Positions 21,401 to 32,214 of a stretch of 64,000 nt of DNA are shown one piece after another. The first letter of the stretch is position 1. The number at the start of each line of letters is the position of its first letter. The notes beneath the pieces were generated by a model. It was given only the letters and a program-made list of their open reading frames with translations. It made no database searches and was not told the DNA's origin. The translations under genes and the position numbers were made by a program. The DNA lies in NCBI GenBank assembly GCA_963277665.1, contig OY728147.1:1267213424-1267277423 (forward strand). The letters are read 5' to 3'. The stretch comes from Viscum album (taxonomy: Eukaryota; Streptophyta; Magnoliopsida; Santalales; Viscaceae).

Positions 21401-23334
21401 TGTTGGATTTGGTGGCCTAGAACCAACTACTTTGTACTTTATTTATTAATAAATTCCTTATCACATCTTGATTGTTCTTCTACGTGACAATGCATGTGAT
21501 AATGTCCTAAAGACAGCTGTTGCATTAATGGTTCATAGCGGATCCCTACTATGATGAGAACCTGGAAGTGCCATAACACTATTCTTGAATATATGTTCTA
21601 TGGCCGGATGATATTATTTGAGGGACACAAATAATACAGGTCATTAGGGGTGAGGACTCATAAAACTTTGAGGCACCTTCTCATGGTGTGTGCCCTTGGT
21701 AATATCCAGGAGGATATTATGAGAACGAGACCCGCCAATAGGAAATCCACATTTCATAGTGTCATTGGATGTTCCTATCTGTGGACGTGTGTATTGGTCC
21801 TTAAACTTTAAGATTATTATTAATGGGCATTACAACTCGCGCACTTAGATGTATTGATGAAAAATGTGATGACACACTATTCACAGCGAGGTAGGATACG
21901 TTGGGTGTGTCACGAGTAATACTGCATTAATAGATAACGTGAGAAAGGATTTGTCCCTTCTGTTCCATAACGGAAGTAGATATATCAGGCCCTTTGATGG
22001 AATTGATATAGCCTAAATAAATCCATGTCCATGGTAAGGTATGGGCGAGTTCAATTCCAAAAATTCAAAGAAAGAATAATCGAGCACATGGGTTGATGGC
22101 ACTAGCATGAAACCCGCTTGATTGGAGATATTGAGACAAAGGGATTATATTACACTATAAGCATTTGTAGGAGGTGACACGTCATTGCGGCATTAACTTC
22201 TTTATCTATGGGTGCCTTGGCATGTTTCTAGATGCTAACCTTGGACATTAGGTAGACTCCGCCTAATTCCACTAAGAAAGAGGCCTAGAGGGTCACACAC
22301 TAAGTGTGTCCATGTATCTCAGTTAAATATTAATTTAACAAGTTAAATAAATATTATTCCCGACTGTGGTTTAATAATTATTTAAGGATGCCTGATCGCA
22401 TTTATTTCAACACTAGTTATTCGAGAGAATATATTGTGGGCGAAATAATATATATTTATTAGATAGTAATGTAGTTACATTTATTTAAGAAATAAATAGC
22501 CATTACTCAAGGTCTAATAAATATGGTGGAGGAAATAAATAAAATAAAAAATAAAAAGTACACTCCATGTATATTTATATACATTCCGTGTAGTTTGTTT
22601 TTAGGGATTCATGAGAAAATATTGTTTATTTAATTAAATGATATTAAATGTAATATGTTGGGCGCATGTCAAGTAATAATGATGGTCAACTATCATTATT
22701 AAGACATGGGGTATTACGAAGATTTAAATGAAATGATTAAATGCTTTTGGGCAATTAATTCATTTTATTATTCTAAGTATTATAATCCCAATTACATTAT
22801 TCTCATAGAAAAAAAAAGGAGCCATTGTTGTGCACAACATTTTTGGAAATACTCTCAAGCCAAGAGAGAATTTCCTTTTCCACCAAGAACACTTTCAAGT
22901 TACGAGAGCGAGATCCTCCACCGGATCAAGGCGGTAGAAGGCGGACATCGCAAGCGAAGGTTCTTCCACGCTATCACCCAGAGATCCCTTCGGCGACATC
23001 CAGAGATACGTGGAGCACGTGTGGATCACCGCTAGAGGAATCCTGTACTTAGATTCTACGACACAACAACGGATCACAAGATCATGACCGGAGACTCCAA
23101 CGAAGAAAGAATTCCATCGAGGTAATTATTATTAATTAATTAAATTAATTATAATCAACATATGATGATCCTATCTCAAGGGTTCTGGGACTCTTCTTTT
23201 CTTTTTCATTCTTCATTCTATTCTGAAGATTTGGCATTTTATATCATGAAGAATCTCATATTGAACATTGTTTAACATTAAAATTAAAGTTGGGAAAACC
23301 CACCAACGCGCTTCCGTTGTGCCTGGAACCTACA
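21401..23334 (+). repeat. Copia-1 3' LTR
   Basis: Starts TGTTGGATTTGG and ends AACCTACA. It is homologous to 1982-3914 over its full length, with scattered substitutions. Confidence 0.93.
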
Positions 23335-23471
23335 GCCACAATATAATTATGGTTAGCATTGATCTGTGCATCCCTGCACACATTGGACAACACCCATATT
23401 TTTGTGTCATAATCCTAACCTTAAATATTTTCAGATCTTCATAACCCTTTTCTTGACTTCTAATCACAAAA

Positions 23472-24163
23472 TGTCCAAATTCTGAGAATTCTTTTACCAG
23501 ACTATGTAGCACATGCCCTTAGGCGACCTTGCATAAGTAGTCTACATAACGGACCTGTCAGCCAAAAGATGCTATTATTTGACTATGTAGCCAATTCCCT
23601 TAGGCGGCCCTGCATAATTCAACCCCCTAATGGGTTTGTTAAATAGGGGTAACTTCATTCTTGGGAGGAAAACCTCTTTTTTCCTTATTTGTCTTAATTC
23701 CAATATGTAGGGATCCGCAAAATTAGCCATCCTTAACAAATTTGTCCCATATTCCTTTTCATGATCTGAAAGTATTCAAGTCTATGGTTTATATTTTCCT
23801 TCCCTACGCTTGGGTCAGACCTTCATAGGAGTAACATTTATAAAATTCTTAGACAATATTGATTGAAAATATCTTCTTCATATTCAGGTACCTCTTTCCA
23901 TACAGCAAACTCTATACTTTGGAAAATTTGAATCCCCATAAACTTTCACTGGCTTCTTAGCAGTAGAAAAGTAAATTTCTGAGAGTTCTTTTTCCTGACT
24001 ATGCTGCACGTACCCTTAGGCGGCCTTGCATAAGTAGTCTAAATAACGGACCTGTCAGCCAAAAGATGCTATTTATTTGACTATGCAACCAATTCCCTTA
24101 GGTGCCCCTTCATAATTCAACCCCCTAACGGGTTTGTTAAATAATGGTAACTTCATTCTTGGG
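23472..24163. repeat. Direct repeat of about 195 bp within the outer element
   Basis: 23472-23668 and 23968-24163 match closely (shared CCTTAGGCGG, AACGGACCTGTCAGCCAAAA and AACTTCATTCTTGGG). The 300 bases between them and the rest of 23335-24650 show no gene. Confidence 0.8.
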
Positions 24164-24677
24164 AACTAATTTTTCTAATTCCTTTTAGCTCTTTTTCATA
24201 TCATTCCTCAAATTTAAATTTTCTTAAGTCATAGTTTACATATTTTCCCTCATACTTGAGTATGGTAATATGTTTTCAGATAAATTGTCAAGGAATTGAG
24301 TCAATTCTAATTCATTCGGTCAAAGCTATTTTGACCTTAAACATTATCCTTTTTATGTCCGACGTGCATGACTTTAAACTGCCCACAAAATACAAGGGAA
24401 CTCTGAATAAAAGTCAAGTTCCAGATCACTAAACATAAATTTTGTATGATTTAGGTAATATTGAGCAATTAAAAGATTCAAAGTTTGTAGGGTTATTTAT
24501 AATAATCCTAGTAAAAATCAAACTATTCTTACTAGGCCCATTGGCTTAGGTAAAATTTAAATTAGGTAGTAGGAAAATACATGCACAAGTGATTGAAGAT
24601 GAAAGCATTCTTTCCATTTTATGCACAAGAATTAGAAGTACATCCACATATTGGAGTCTCTTCTCTTTTCTAAGAAA

Positions 24678-27600
24678 TTAAAAGAGGTTTTCAACATAAG
24701 TCTTCACTTGATGAATAGAATCCCGAGCTTCATCAGCAGCTACTTGAAGCTCATGCACCCGACCAACTTCACTCTTTTCATCCTGATGGAGTGCTTTCTT
24801 GGCATCCGCAATGGCCTTCATACCATTCGTTTGAGCTCCCTCCAATGAATTATTAAGTTGGTCAAGTTCCCCATTAACAGCATCTAACTGTTGTTGGAGG
24901 TACATCTATTGGACAACTTTATCTTTGATCTTATGCTTCATCTCCTTCATCTTGGTAGCATAATCAACCTCAGCTCGGGATAATGCAGCCTCAAATTCAC
25001 CAATATTGGCTGACAGTTTCACCCTGTTCAGATCTTCGCGATGCTTTTGCCCTTGATCCCTCCTGAAAATGACTTACTTCACCGCGGCATGGATCTTTTC
25101 ATATCCAAAACTGCTAAGTCCTAGAATGAAGAATAGGGATGACAATCGAGGGATCTTCGATGATAGCTCTTCTAAAGGAACCTCAGATATGATTTTCCAT
25201 ATGTTGTTCTATGCCTTGCGTCTTGAAAAGATAAGCACCTTAAGCACCTCTGGGTCTGATTCAACATCATCATCACAGGAGGGCATGTAATTTGGGATTA
25301 ATGCACTTAGGGAAGTGCCTTGTTCTGCTCCTTTCCCCCTGACCTAAGCCTCTTCACTTTCAATTCCTATTGGGGCGGAGGCTGAAGCCTCACCTCTATA
25401 TCTAGCCACTACAATTGATGGCCCTGTATAATTAATTGAAAGCTTTGGTTAATTTCAAAGGATAACAAAATAATTGGTTGTCTTGAAAATTAAGTACAAT
25501 CACAAATATTATTATTCCTTACCCAACGGTAGATCAGTAACCTGAGAAGGATCCTCCCCATCTTTCCTAGCTTCGACAGGATTTTCAGGATGAGTTTGAG
25601 GAAGCTCTACTAGGTTCAACTCCACTTGTCCTAATGTCTCTGTAATAGTAGGGTTTTCTGTACCCCCTTCAGGCATGGGTAGTTCAGCATCTTGCTCAGA
25701 AAAAGCTTCACATTTGAACCACTCATGATTAGACATGTAATAAGAAGTTATTCTTAATAGGATGAAGTATAACACTCATGTCCATAATCTTCTAAATTAC
25801 ATGGTAATTTAACATGATTTATAAAATCTTCGATAGATGTGCCAAGTTCCATAATTTCATCTAATGTAATCTCAGAATCCTGGTTAGTCTCACCAGTGGG
25901 AGCATTTGATGTGTCTTCTTGGTGACCTTCATCCTGCGGTCCCTGACCCTGGGCGGCATCTTCGGATAAAATCGCGGCATCAGTTGCAATAGCCGCCAAA
26001 AGCTCTAATGTAGGGGTTGAACCTGAAGTATCACGGAATGGAAGTTATTCGATGTTTCATTCAACATTTTATGAAGCATTTTTAACTTACCAGTAGTAGG
26101 TTCTTCTCTTCTTTCAATAGTAGCAAGAGGGATACTGGGAACAGATGCTGGCTCTTTTCCAGGGGCAGCCAAGTCAGCCTGAATTTGCGATTGTTCCACA
26201 GTACCCTCTGTGGTCCTAAGAGGAGGATCAGTCCTCTCCCTTAGAGGGGAAATTGAATAATCCCTTGCAATCCCCAGAAATATGAGCAAACTTTTCATGG
26301 GTATAGATTCATGATTATCTGAAGGGCTTACCGCTACTAATGAAGTGTTTAGCTGTGGACTTCTTCCTCCGATGCCTTTGGTTCTTTGGCTTTTTGGGAG
26401 TGTTGGCAATCTCCCTTATTGGCACTTGAATTGGCGAATGGAAGTCCATGTCCAACTCCTCGTTCATGGCCTGCTGGCCTGGAGATATCTCGCCCGCTTC
26501 GTGAGGAGATTCATCAGCAGCCCCAATGGCAATACCACCAGGGCTATACTATGGTGAAGGAACTTTGGTAATTCCTTTGTTTGAAAGCTGTAGGATGAAG
26601 AAAATAATTTCCTTAATTAACAAAGCTTTGATTGAAATAAAGTTTCAAGGAAAATAAGGAAAGAAAAACTTACATCTTCAGGGGCTACATAATCGTACCA
26701 CTCCTCATCAGTCCCCTCAGTGGCACCACGATCTATCATTTCCTTCACCCGCTTGGTGACAGGAATGGAATCATTAGTGGCATATATGAGCATTTCCAGC
26801 TCTCTGATGTAATCCCGCACTTCATTGGGGTTATCCTCGTATTAGATATCTGTAGAAGACACAAGATTCCCTATTCCAGGGAGTTGTAGACCCTCACACA
26901 AATCCATCCAGGCGGTCTCAGCACCACAATATAGACTCTGCCATGTCTGGATAGCCTCTGGTCGTAGATATTTAGTGCATGTACCATAAGGCTATGAGGA
27001 AGTTCCTAAAATCTTCGACTTCAATTTCTTCCCAGCTCCTTCACCTATTTATAGAGAATAAGAAAATAATACTTATTTCTTTATAAAGTGATGGTGATTA
27101 AATTACCACAATGAAGTAACTCACCAGGATTTGATGGAGTAGGTCTTTTGATTCTAACCAGAGGATTATATCAGGAACGAGGCTGCTTTTCCACTTGTTG
27201 TGCCTCATCATCCCCATCATGTGAATCCGGTGAATCAGTCCTAGAGGAGGAATCTGGCAAATCAGCTTCAGGTAGGGAAGAATCACCTTCACGAGGAAGG
27301 GTTTTTTTCTCTACAGTCCTCTTCCTTTTCCCCACCTGATAAACTGGGTGATTCAGCACCCCTTTAGGGTATGGTGCTATCCAGTGCTCGGCATACCATG
27401 TAGTCAAGTTATGTTCCACTTTTTCAACTGGTAGATCAAATACTGCCCCAGTCTTCTCCCTTGACGTCAGCAGCCACAGTTGCCAAGCAACCATCGGATG
27501 TTGCTCTAACCTGACATGTACTGGGGGAGATATAGAAATCTGTTGCAGACACTTGAATTGACGTGCAAATATATATGGAGCATAGGCCTCTCATATAAAT

Positions 27601-29210
27601 TCTTCGACAATCCTAGAAACTAGCACACCATCTCTGCAAGCAAGCATGTATGCCCTCAAATCCAAGTGGGTTGTTCCATCATCAACAAACCGACCGGTTG
27701 GCGGATTTCCATAGGGAAAGAATTTGAATTCCTTAAACATGTTCAGCCTCACTTTCATGTCATAAGCATTAATATCTAATGGAGAAACTCCAGAGAATGC
27801 TTGCACTGACGGCCTGAAAGAACTTCCAAGAATTTTTACTCCATTCTCTACATTATAAGTCCTGAAGTGAGTGGAGATCGTTCCCCATAAAACTTTTAAT
27901 GGTCCCACGATTCTTAAAGGAGATTTACCCATTAAGACATGAAGTAAACTCCTGTGAATCTTTGCTAAAATGGAGGTAGCCAACCCAACCATTTTTTCCT
28001 CATCCAACTTTGCCGCAATAATGAAGGTCCCTGGCCTGACGCCTCCCTTCGAATCCCTGACTGGAAAGAGATAAACACTGAGCTACAAAGCCAAGAAGCC
28101 CGCCAGACGAGTCTTCTTTTGGATCCTTTAATTCACCTCATATCCCCATTTATCAAACTCTCCTACTTCTAGAGTTGGCCAGAATGTGCCAGGAGCACCC
28201 CTCTTCTCAGGTTTTGGGCAGGTGGTAGGACGGGTGGGCCTCTTATCCTTGGATTTATTTTTCTTGGATCCTTTCTCCTTCGGCTCTATATCCTTTGGCT
28301 CCTTTTCTTTCTTCTCAATAATAAATATATTCATCCACTCCTCTGGATGAATATCCTTTCTAGAATGAGTTAAGGAGGTCTCTGAACTCTTGTGCCTGTG
28401 GAATATTTTAAATAATTCCTGATCCAAAGTAGGAGTCTTCTCTGAATCATTCCAAGTAACCTTGGGGGGAATGAATTCATCATACATGTCGCCCAAAATT
28501 GGAGCCCCTGAGATCCTCTGGACATCCCATAGACTGATTCCTACTTCTCCATGAGTCAGATGGAAATAATTGGTTTCTGGGCTCCAGTGGCTGAGTATCT
28601 CCGGCATGAAGTTATCATGTCTATAAACATATGTTTTCCCAACCCAGACAGCTTCATATATCGCCACTCCTTTCAGATCCTCGACAAACTCTGCATAGGT
28701 TTTTCGCACCCAATATGCCCACATCCAAGTTGGCTTCACACCTCCCCCAGGACGGAATTCCCAACTTTTCTTCCAGCCTTTGGATTGATCTATCTGAGCA
28801 TTTCGGAAGATTGAAATATGACAATGTGGTTGCAGCTCAGGCTTATGAGGTTTCAGATCTGGCGTACAAGGGCTATTATGCATCATGTGGGCCTTCTCCA
28901 CTGTTCCATCATTTATAAATCCTCATCCACATGAGATATTTGCTGAAGCAAAGTTGGTGTAATTCTGAAACCACAAAAATGGGAGATAGTTCTTTGCTTC
29001 TGGAATAGTGACTTCTCACAGATGACCATAGCCATACAAAGTCAAATAAGTGCTTTGTGGGAAATCAAAGTGATATTTCTTCAAATACTTATCCAAATCC
29101 AGAAGAGTGCTATCACAGATAGTATAATAATCGTGGCCAACGATATCCATCATATCATCAAGAATTTTTCTTTACAATTCATCAGCTATTCCAATTCTTC
29201 TTGGAGCCAT
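24678..29210 (-). pseudogene. Plant mobile domain (PMD) gene, intron-containing, antisense in the Ty3 element
   Basis: From ATG 29210 one frame runs to 27125 with no frameshift but stops at codons 13, 65, 96, 361, 376, 540 and 680. It carries the PMD (aminotransferase-like, PF10536) hallmarks: a SPETNYFHL-HGEVG block followed by DVQRISGAPILG (from about codon 209), and LAGFLAL-LSVYLFP then RPGTFIIAA (about codons 370-395). Introns look genuine: donor CTG|GTGAGT at 27124 with acceptor AAATAG at 27045 (phase 1), and donor GAT|GTAAGT at 26673 with acceptor CTACAG at 26588 (phase 0), giving exons 29210-27125, 27044-26674 and 26587-26332. Exon 3 has a basic KKPKNQRHRRKK stretch. Later exons are not resolved. 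The end (about 25070-24678) is a coiled coil. PMD proteins such as MAIN act in gene silencing and meristem upkeep, and TE-borne copies are known. Confidence 0.82.
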
Positions 29211-29530
29211 TGAATCTACACAAAAGTTGAATAATTAACTCTTAAAAAAGTTGATTTTTCATAAAATTTGTGAAAGAATTTGAAAAAAATGGCAAAGGCA
29301 TTAAGGCACACAAGTCTAAACTTGGCACTCAAGTGTGGATATGTCATGCAAGTATAATGTGCCACGCAAGTATTTGGTGTGCAAATATCACCGCGCAGGT
29401 CCAAATACCTTAACAGTAGCGCGACAGTAAAGGAAAAGCAGAAAAGAGAGCAACTTGCGCGGTGGAGATGACCTGCGCGGTGAGAGCTCAAAAATCTGAA
29501 GTTTGGTGCAATGCGCGACAAATGAGCGCA

Positions 29531-29538
29531 TATATATA
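29531..29538 (-). promoter_or_regulatory. Possible TATA box for the antisense PMD gene
   Basis: TATATATA on the minus strand, about 320 bases ahead of ATG 29210, within a GCGC-rich region. Spacing would give a 5' UTR of roughly 290 bases. Confidence 0.35.
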
Positions 29539-29965
29539 GGCCAGGCCGGCCACCTGTGTGCCTACAACTAGTGCGGTCCAACCAGCGTGCTCCATCCCTG
29601 CGCGACTCGCACCAGCGTGATGACAGTTGCGCGGTGAACACATGTGCGCCTCTTTCCCTTTGGTTTTCTTCTTTTCCTCAGAGTCACATCCTTATTCTTT
29701 CGAATCCAACTCTGAGGGGGGACTTTTGTTGATTCTCCTTTTCATCACATTGTTTAAAGTAATGAAAAGGGAAAATGACTTAGCACAAATTGATTCATCC
29801 TTTGAAGAAAACATCAAAAATCTACAAAGGAATGAAAAAGGAGTCAAAGGACCTTGGGTCGGGCAAGTTCCCTTACTTCCGTGCAAGTACACTTGCGCGC
29901 CGCCTAATGGTCATGCAAGTGACTTGCGCGCCCTCTTTGAAAACCGCCCGGGGTCTTCTCCAGCC

Positions 29966-29973
29966 TATAAATA
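29966..29973 (+). promoter_or_regulatory. LTR promoter TATA box
   Basis: TATAAATA within CAGCCTATAAATACCCCC, followed by a C/T-rich and TTTTTCC-bearing stretch about 30 bases on, typical of an LTR transcription start. Confidence 0.6.
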
Positions 29974-30687
29974 CCCCCAGTGGGCCCCCCATTTCGAGAG
30001 GAATTTTTCCAAAATTCAGATACAGAGCTCTGAACACCCAAGTCTCTTCTTCAAGTCTTCTGAACACTTCTAAGGTAATTCTTTACCTAGAATGGAAGTT
30101 CAAAACAAGAGGAATAAGGTCTAATTGTTAGAATTCACTAACACTTGTGCGCCTAAGTGTTTTACCCTTAAGGGAAATGGGCACACTTGCGCACCTCCTT
30201 ACCTATTCATTGAAACTTGCGCGCCACTCTTCTGGAAGTACCTCGGGATAATTATAATGGCTTTGGTCAAGGATCGCCAATGTATTACCCTACTGGTTAA
30301 CAATCATGCAAGTACCCATGTGTCGTGCAGGTATACCTACGCGCCCAAGACTTGTGCATCCACACGGTACCTGCGCGCCGACCAGGACTTACACGCCCAC
30401 GCAGTACCTGCGCGCCTTCCAGGACTTGCATGCCCTTGTATTTTTTGGGTACCCTTCCTACCCATTTAGCCCCTCTTATACCATTCCACCTCTCCTATTC
30501 CAGATTCAGTCTTCAAGACACTCTTCAGAGCCATTTATGGCATGTTTTCTTGATTGACTTCCTTATCCGAAAGGAATTTCGTGGAAAATTTCTCAAAACC
30601 TAGTGATTTACACATCTTTGTGTCACTAAAATTAGAGATTTCATTCATTCAACCTCATCCTTTAAGATGAGAGAACCCTATTCATGG

Positions 30688-31068
30688 GAATCCTCCTTAG
30701 GAGTAAGCCCCAAGTCCTCATTAATTTGGGCCTCCTTTTCAGGAGTAAGCCTCAGTCATAATTTCCCTTAACCTGGGCCTCCTTTTCAGGAGTAATCCCC
30801 AGTCCAAGTTCTCTTAATTGGGTATCCTCCTCAGGAGTAAGCCCCAAGTCCCTTAATTCCAAAAATTCCCTTAACCTGGGCCTCCTCCTTAGGAGTTAAG
30901 CCCCAGTTCTCAAATCCCTTTTAAACTGGGCCTCCTTTTTAGGAGTAAGCCCCAGTCTTAATTTCTCTTGACCAGTCATAATTTCTTTTGATCTGGGGTT
31001 CCTTCTCAAGAGTGAAACCCAATCATAACTCCCCTCCTAATTTGGGCATCTTCCATAGGAGTAAACCT
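30688..31068 (+). repeat. Tandem repeat of about 45-65 bp, eight degenerate copies
   Basis: Each unit has GGGCCTCCTTTTCAGGAGTA followed by AGCCCCAGTC and an AT-rich stretch ending in TGGG. It lies inside the putative LTR. No gene. Confidence 0.8.
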
Positions 31069-31430
31069 TGAAATTAGAGTATCCAAATCTCCGTGAAGCA
31101 CATATACCTTTATGGACCCTGTTCATGGATTTCTTCCCTGAAGTAAATCTTAATCCTCATCTATTTGGGCAGTCATACATACATAAGCCCCACATCATTG
31201 CATGGCACAATTGTCTGGTTTCACCAAATACCTCTTGTTTATCACATCGATCATGACTCACGTGAGCTTAGAGTGTAAAAGTAATCATGACATTTTTTCT
31301 TTGAGCCATCAATCATGCATGAACATCATACTCTTTTACTCGAACTACGTGGGTTCTGTTTCCTTTTCCAAAACAAAGGATACATAGGTAGCCCATCTTC
31401 GGGTATGATCCCAACTCTGAAATAATCAAT

Positions 31431-32214
31431 GTCCTTCTGAATGACAATAAACTTCAAGTGCCCCACTGAGTGGCTTTAAAACTAGTACGGTCATCATAAT
31501 GACCAAGAGACTTTTATGTATTGAAGGATACCATTGATTAAGAATCTCTAAAAAATAAAGATGATTATCTATTAATGAAAAACCTCAAATACATATAAAA
31601 GATTCTCTAAATTTCCTAAATATCAATCATTTATTGTCAGATCTAAAGGAAAGCTCATTTTATACTTGGTAATGTAATAAGGATTCACGAACATAACTTA
31701 AATCTATAAAGAGAGTCCCGGAGTAGACAATAATTCCCCTCATAAAGGTGTGATGAGTCTGACCTCCCATCCTATCAACCAATGAAAATTACTAAGCCTC
31801 ATCAGTTCACAACTAATGAGAACCTACCTTTGGAAAGTAGGTTCAAATGGATATGGAATCATTTAAAACTTATCATCCTTGAATGTGATAAATTAACACA
31901 TCTCAGATAGTGTTTTCATTTCTAGTTTAAAAGAAGGGGAAAGAAGATATGATGATGATTTATTCCATTATCATAACAACATTAAAGTACTTGTAATTTA
32001 CTGGAGTTATCATAACATTTTTATGAAAGGATTTGAGGAAAGAAAAAGAAAATAATGGAACTTGAAATAAAAGAAAAGAAAAGATGAATTTACCTCTTGA
32101 AGATATCTTCCTTGAGAGACACTTTAGGAGAGAGGTTTTGGTATTTTTATGAGTATAAGGGATTATGGACATGAGGGAGGATAATGAGAGGATATTTGAG
32201 TAGAATTTAGACAA
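31431..32214. other. Unassigned AT-rich junction region
   Basis: No gene seen. It separates the putative Tat 3' LTR from the truncated integrase of the minus-strand chromovirus. The ORF at 31960-32214 does not continue the integrase family, so a deletion or insertion junction near 32215 is likely. Confidence 0.5.

Larger units (their letters stand above)
1982..23334 (+). mobile_element. Ty1/copia LTR retrotransposon 1 (complete ends, nested insertions)
   Basis: Two LTRs of 1933 and 1934 bases start TGTTGGA and end CCTACA. They are flanked by TCCAC (1977-1981) and GCCAC (23335-23339), a 5-bp target duplication with one mismatch. The primer site follows the 5' LTR at once and a purine tract precedes the 3' LTR. 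gag-pol order is gag, protease, integrase, RT, RNase H, as expected for copia. The internal region is swollen by a CACTA element at 9933-21166. The LTRs differ at about 14 of the first 255 bases by eye, so the insertion is old. All domains carry stops or frameshifts. Confidence 0.92.
29391..30417. repeat. Dispersed (C/T)TGCGCG motifs in LTR-like region
   Basis: About 17 copies of CTGCGCGGTG, TTGCGCGCC and close variants, including 29455, 29472, 29511, 29597, 29628, 29893, 29924, 30219, 30370 and 30409, in otherwise AT-rich DNA. The ORFs over this stretch are repeat-driven and resemble no family. Confidence 0.65.
1..31430 (+). mobile_element. Outer Tat-lineage Ty3/gypsy retrotransposon (partial, with nested insertions)
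   Basis: Seen: an integrase C-terminus ends at 466, a tandem-repeat region follows, then a copia insertion (1982-23334), then more non-coding sequence, an antisense PMD gene (29210-24678), a purine tract (GAGGGGGGA) near 29714-29722 and a promoter-bearing LTR-like region. Known: Tat-lineage elements often have long, tandem-repeat-rich regions between pol and the 3' LTR, some with an antisense ORF. Inference: these parts are one element whose gag, protease, RT and 5' LTR lie before the window. The 5' LTR is absent, so the 3' LTR boundary near 31.4 kb is only a guess from homology and composition. Confidence 0.55.
29714..31430 (+). repeat. Polypurine tract and putative 3' LTR of the outer Ty3 element
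   Basis: GAGGGGGGA (29714-29722) followed by CTTT and then TGTTGATT at 29727 fits a purine tract plus LTR start. A plus-strand promoter with TATAAATA lies at 29966. The LTR end is not visible, and about 31430 is only the limit of obvious homology to the 3' region modules. Confidence 0.45.

Noticed and set aside
29627..30603. Several plus-strand ORFs in the GCGC-rich LTR region
   Set aside because: Cysteine- and proline-rich translations come from the repeated TGCGCG motif. They lie across a promoter and presumed LTR.
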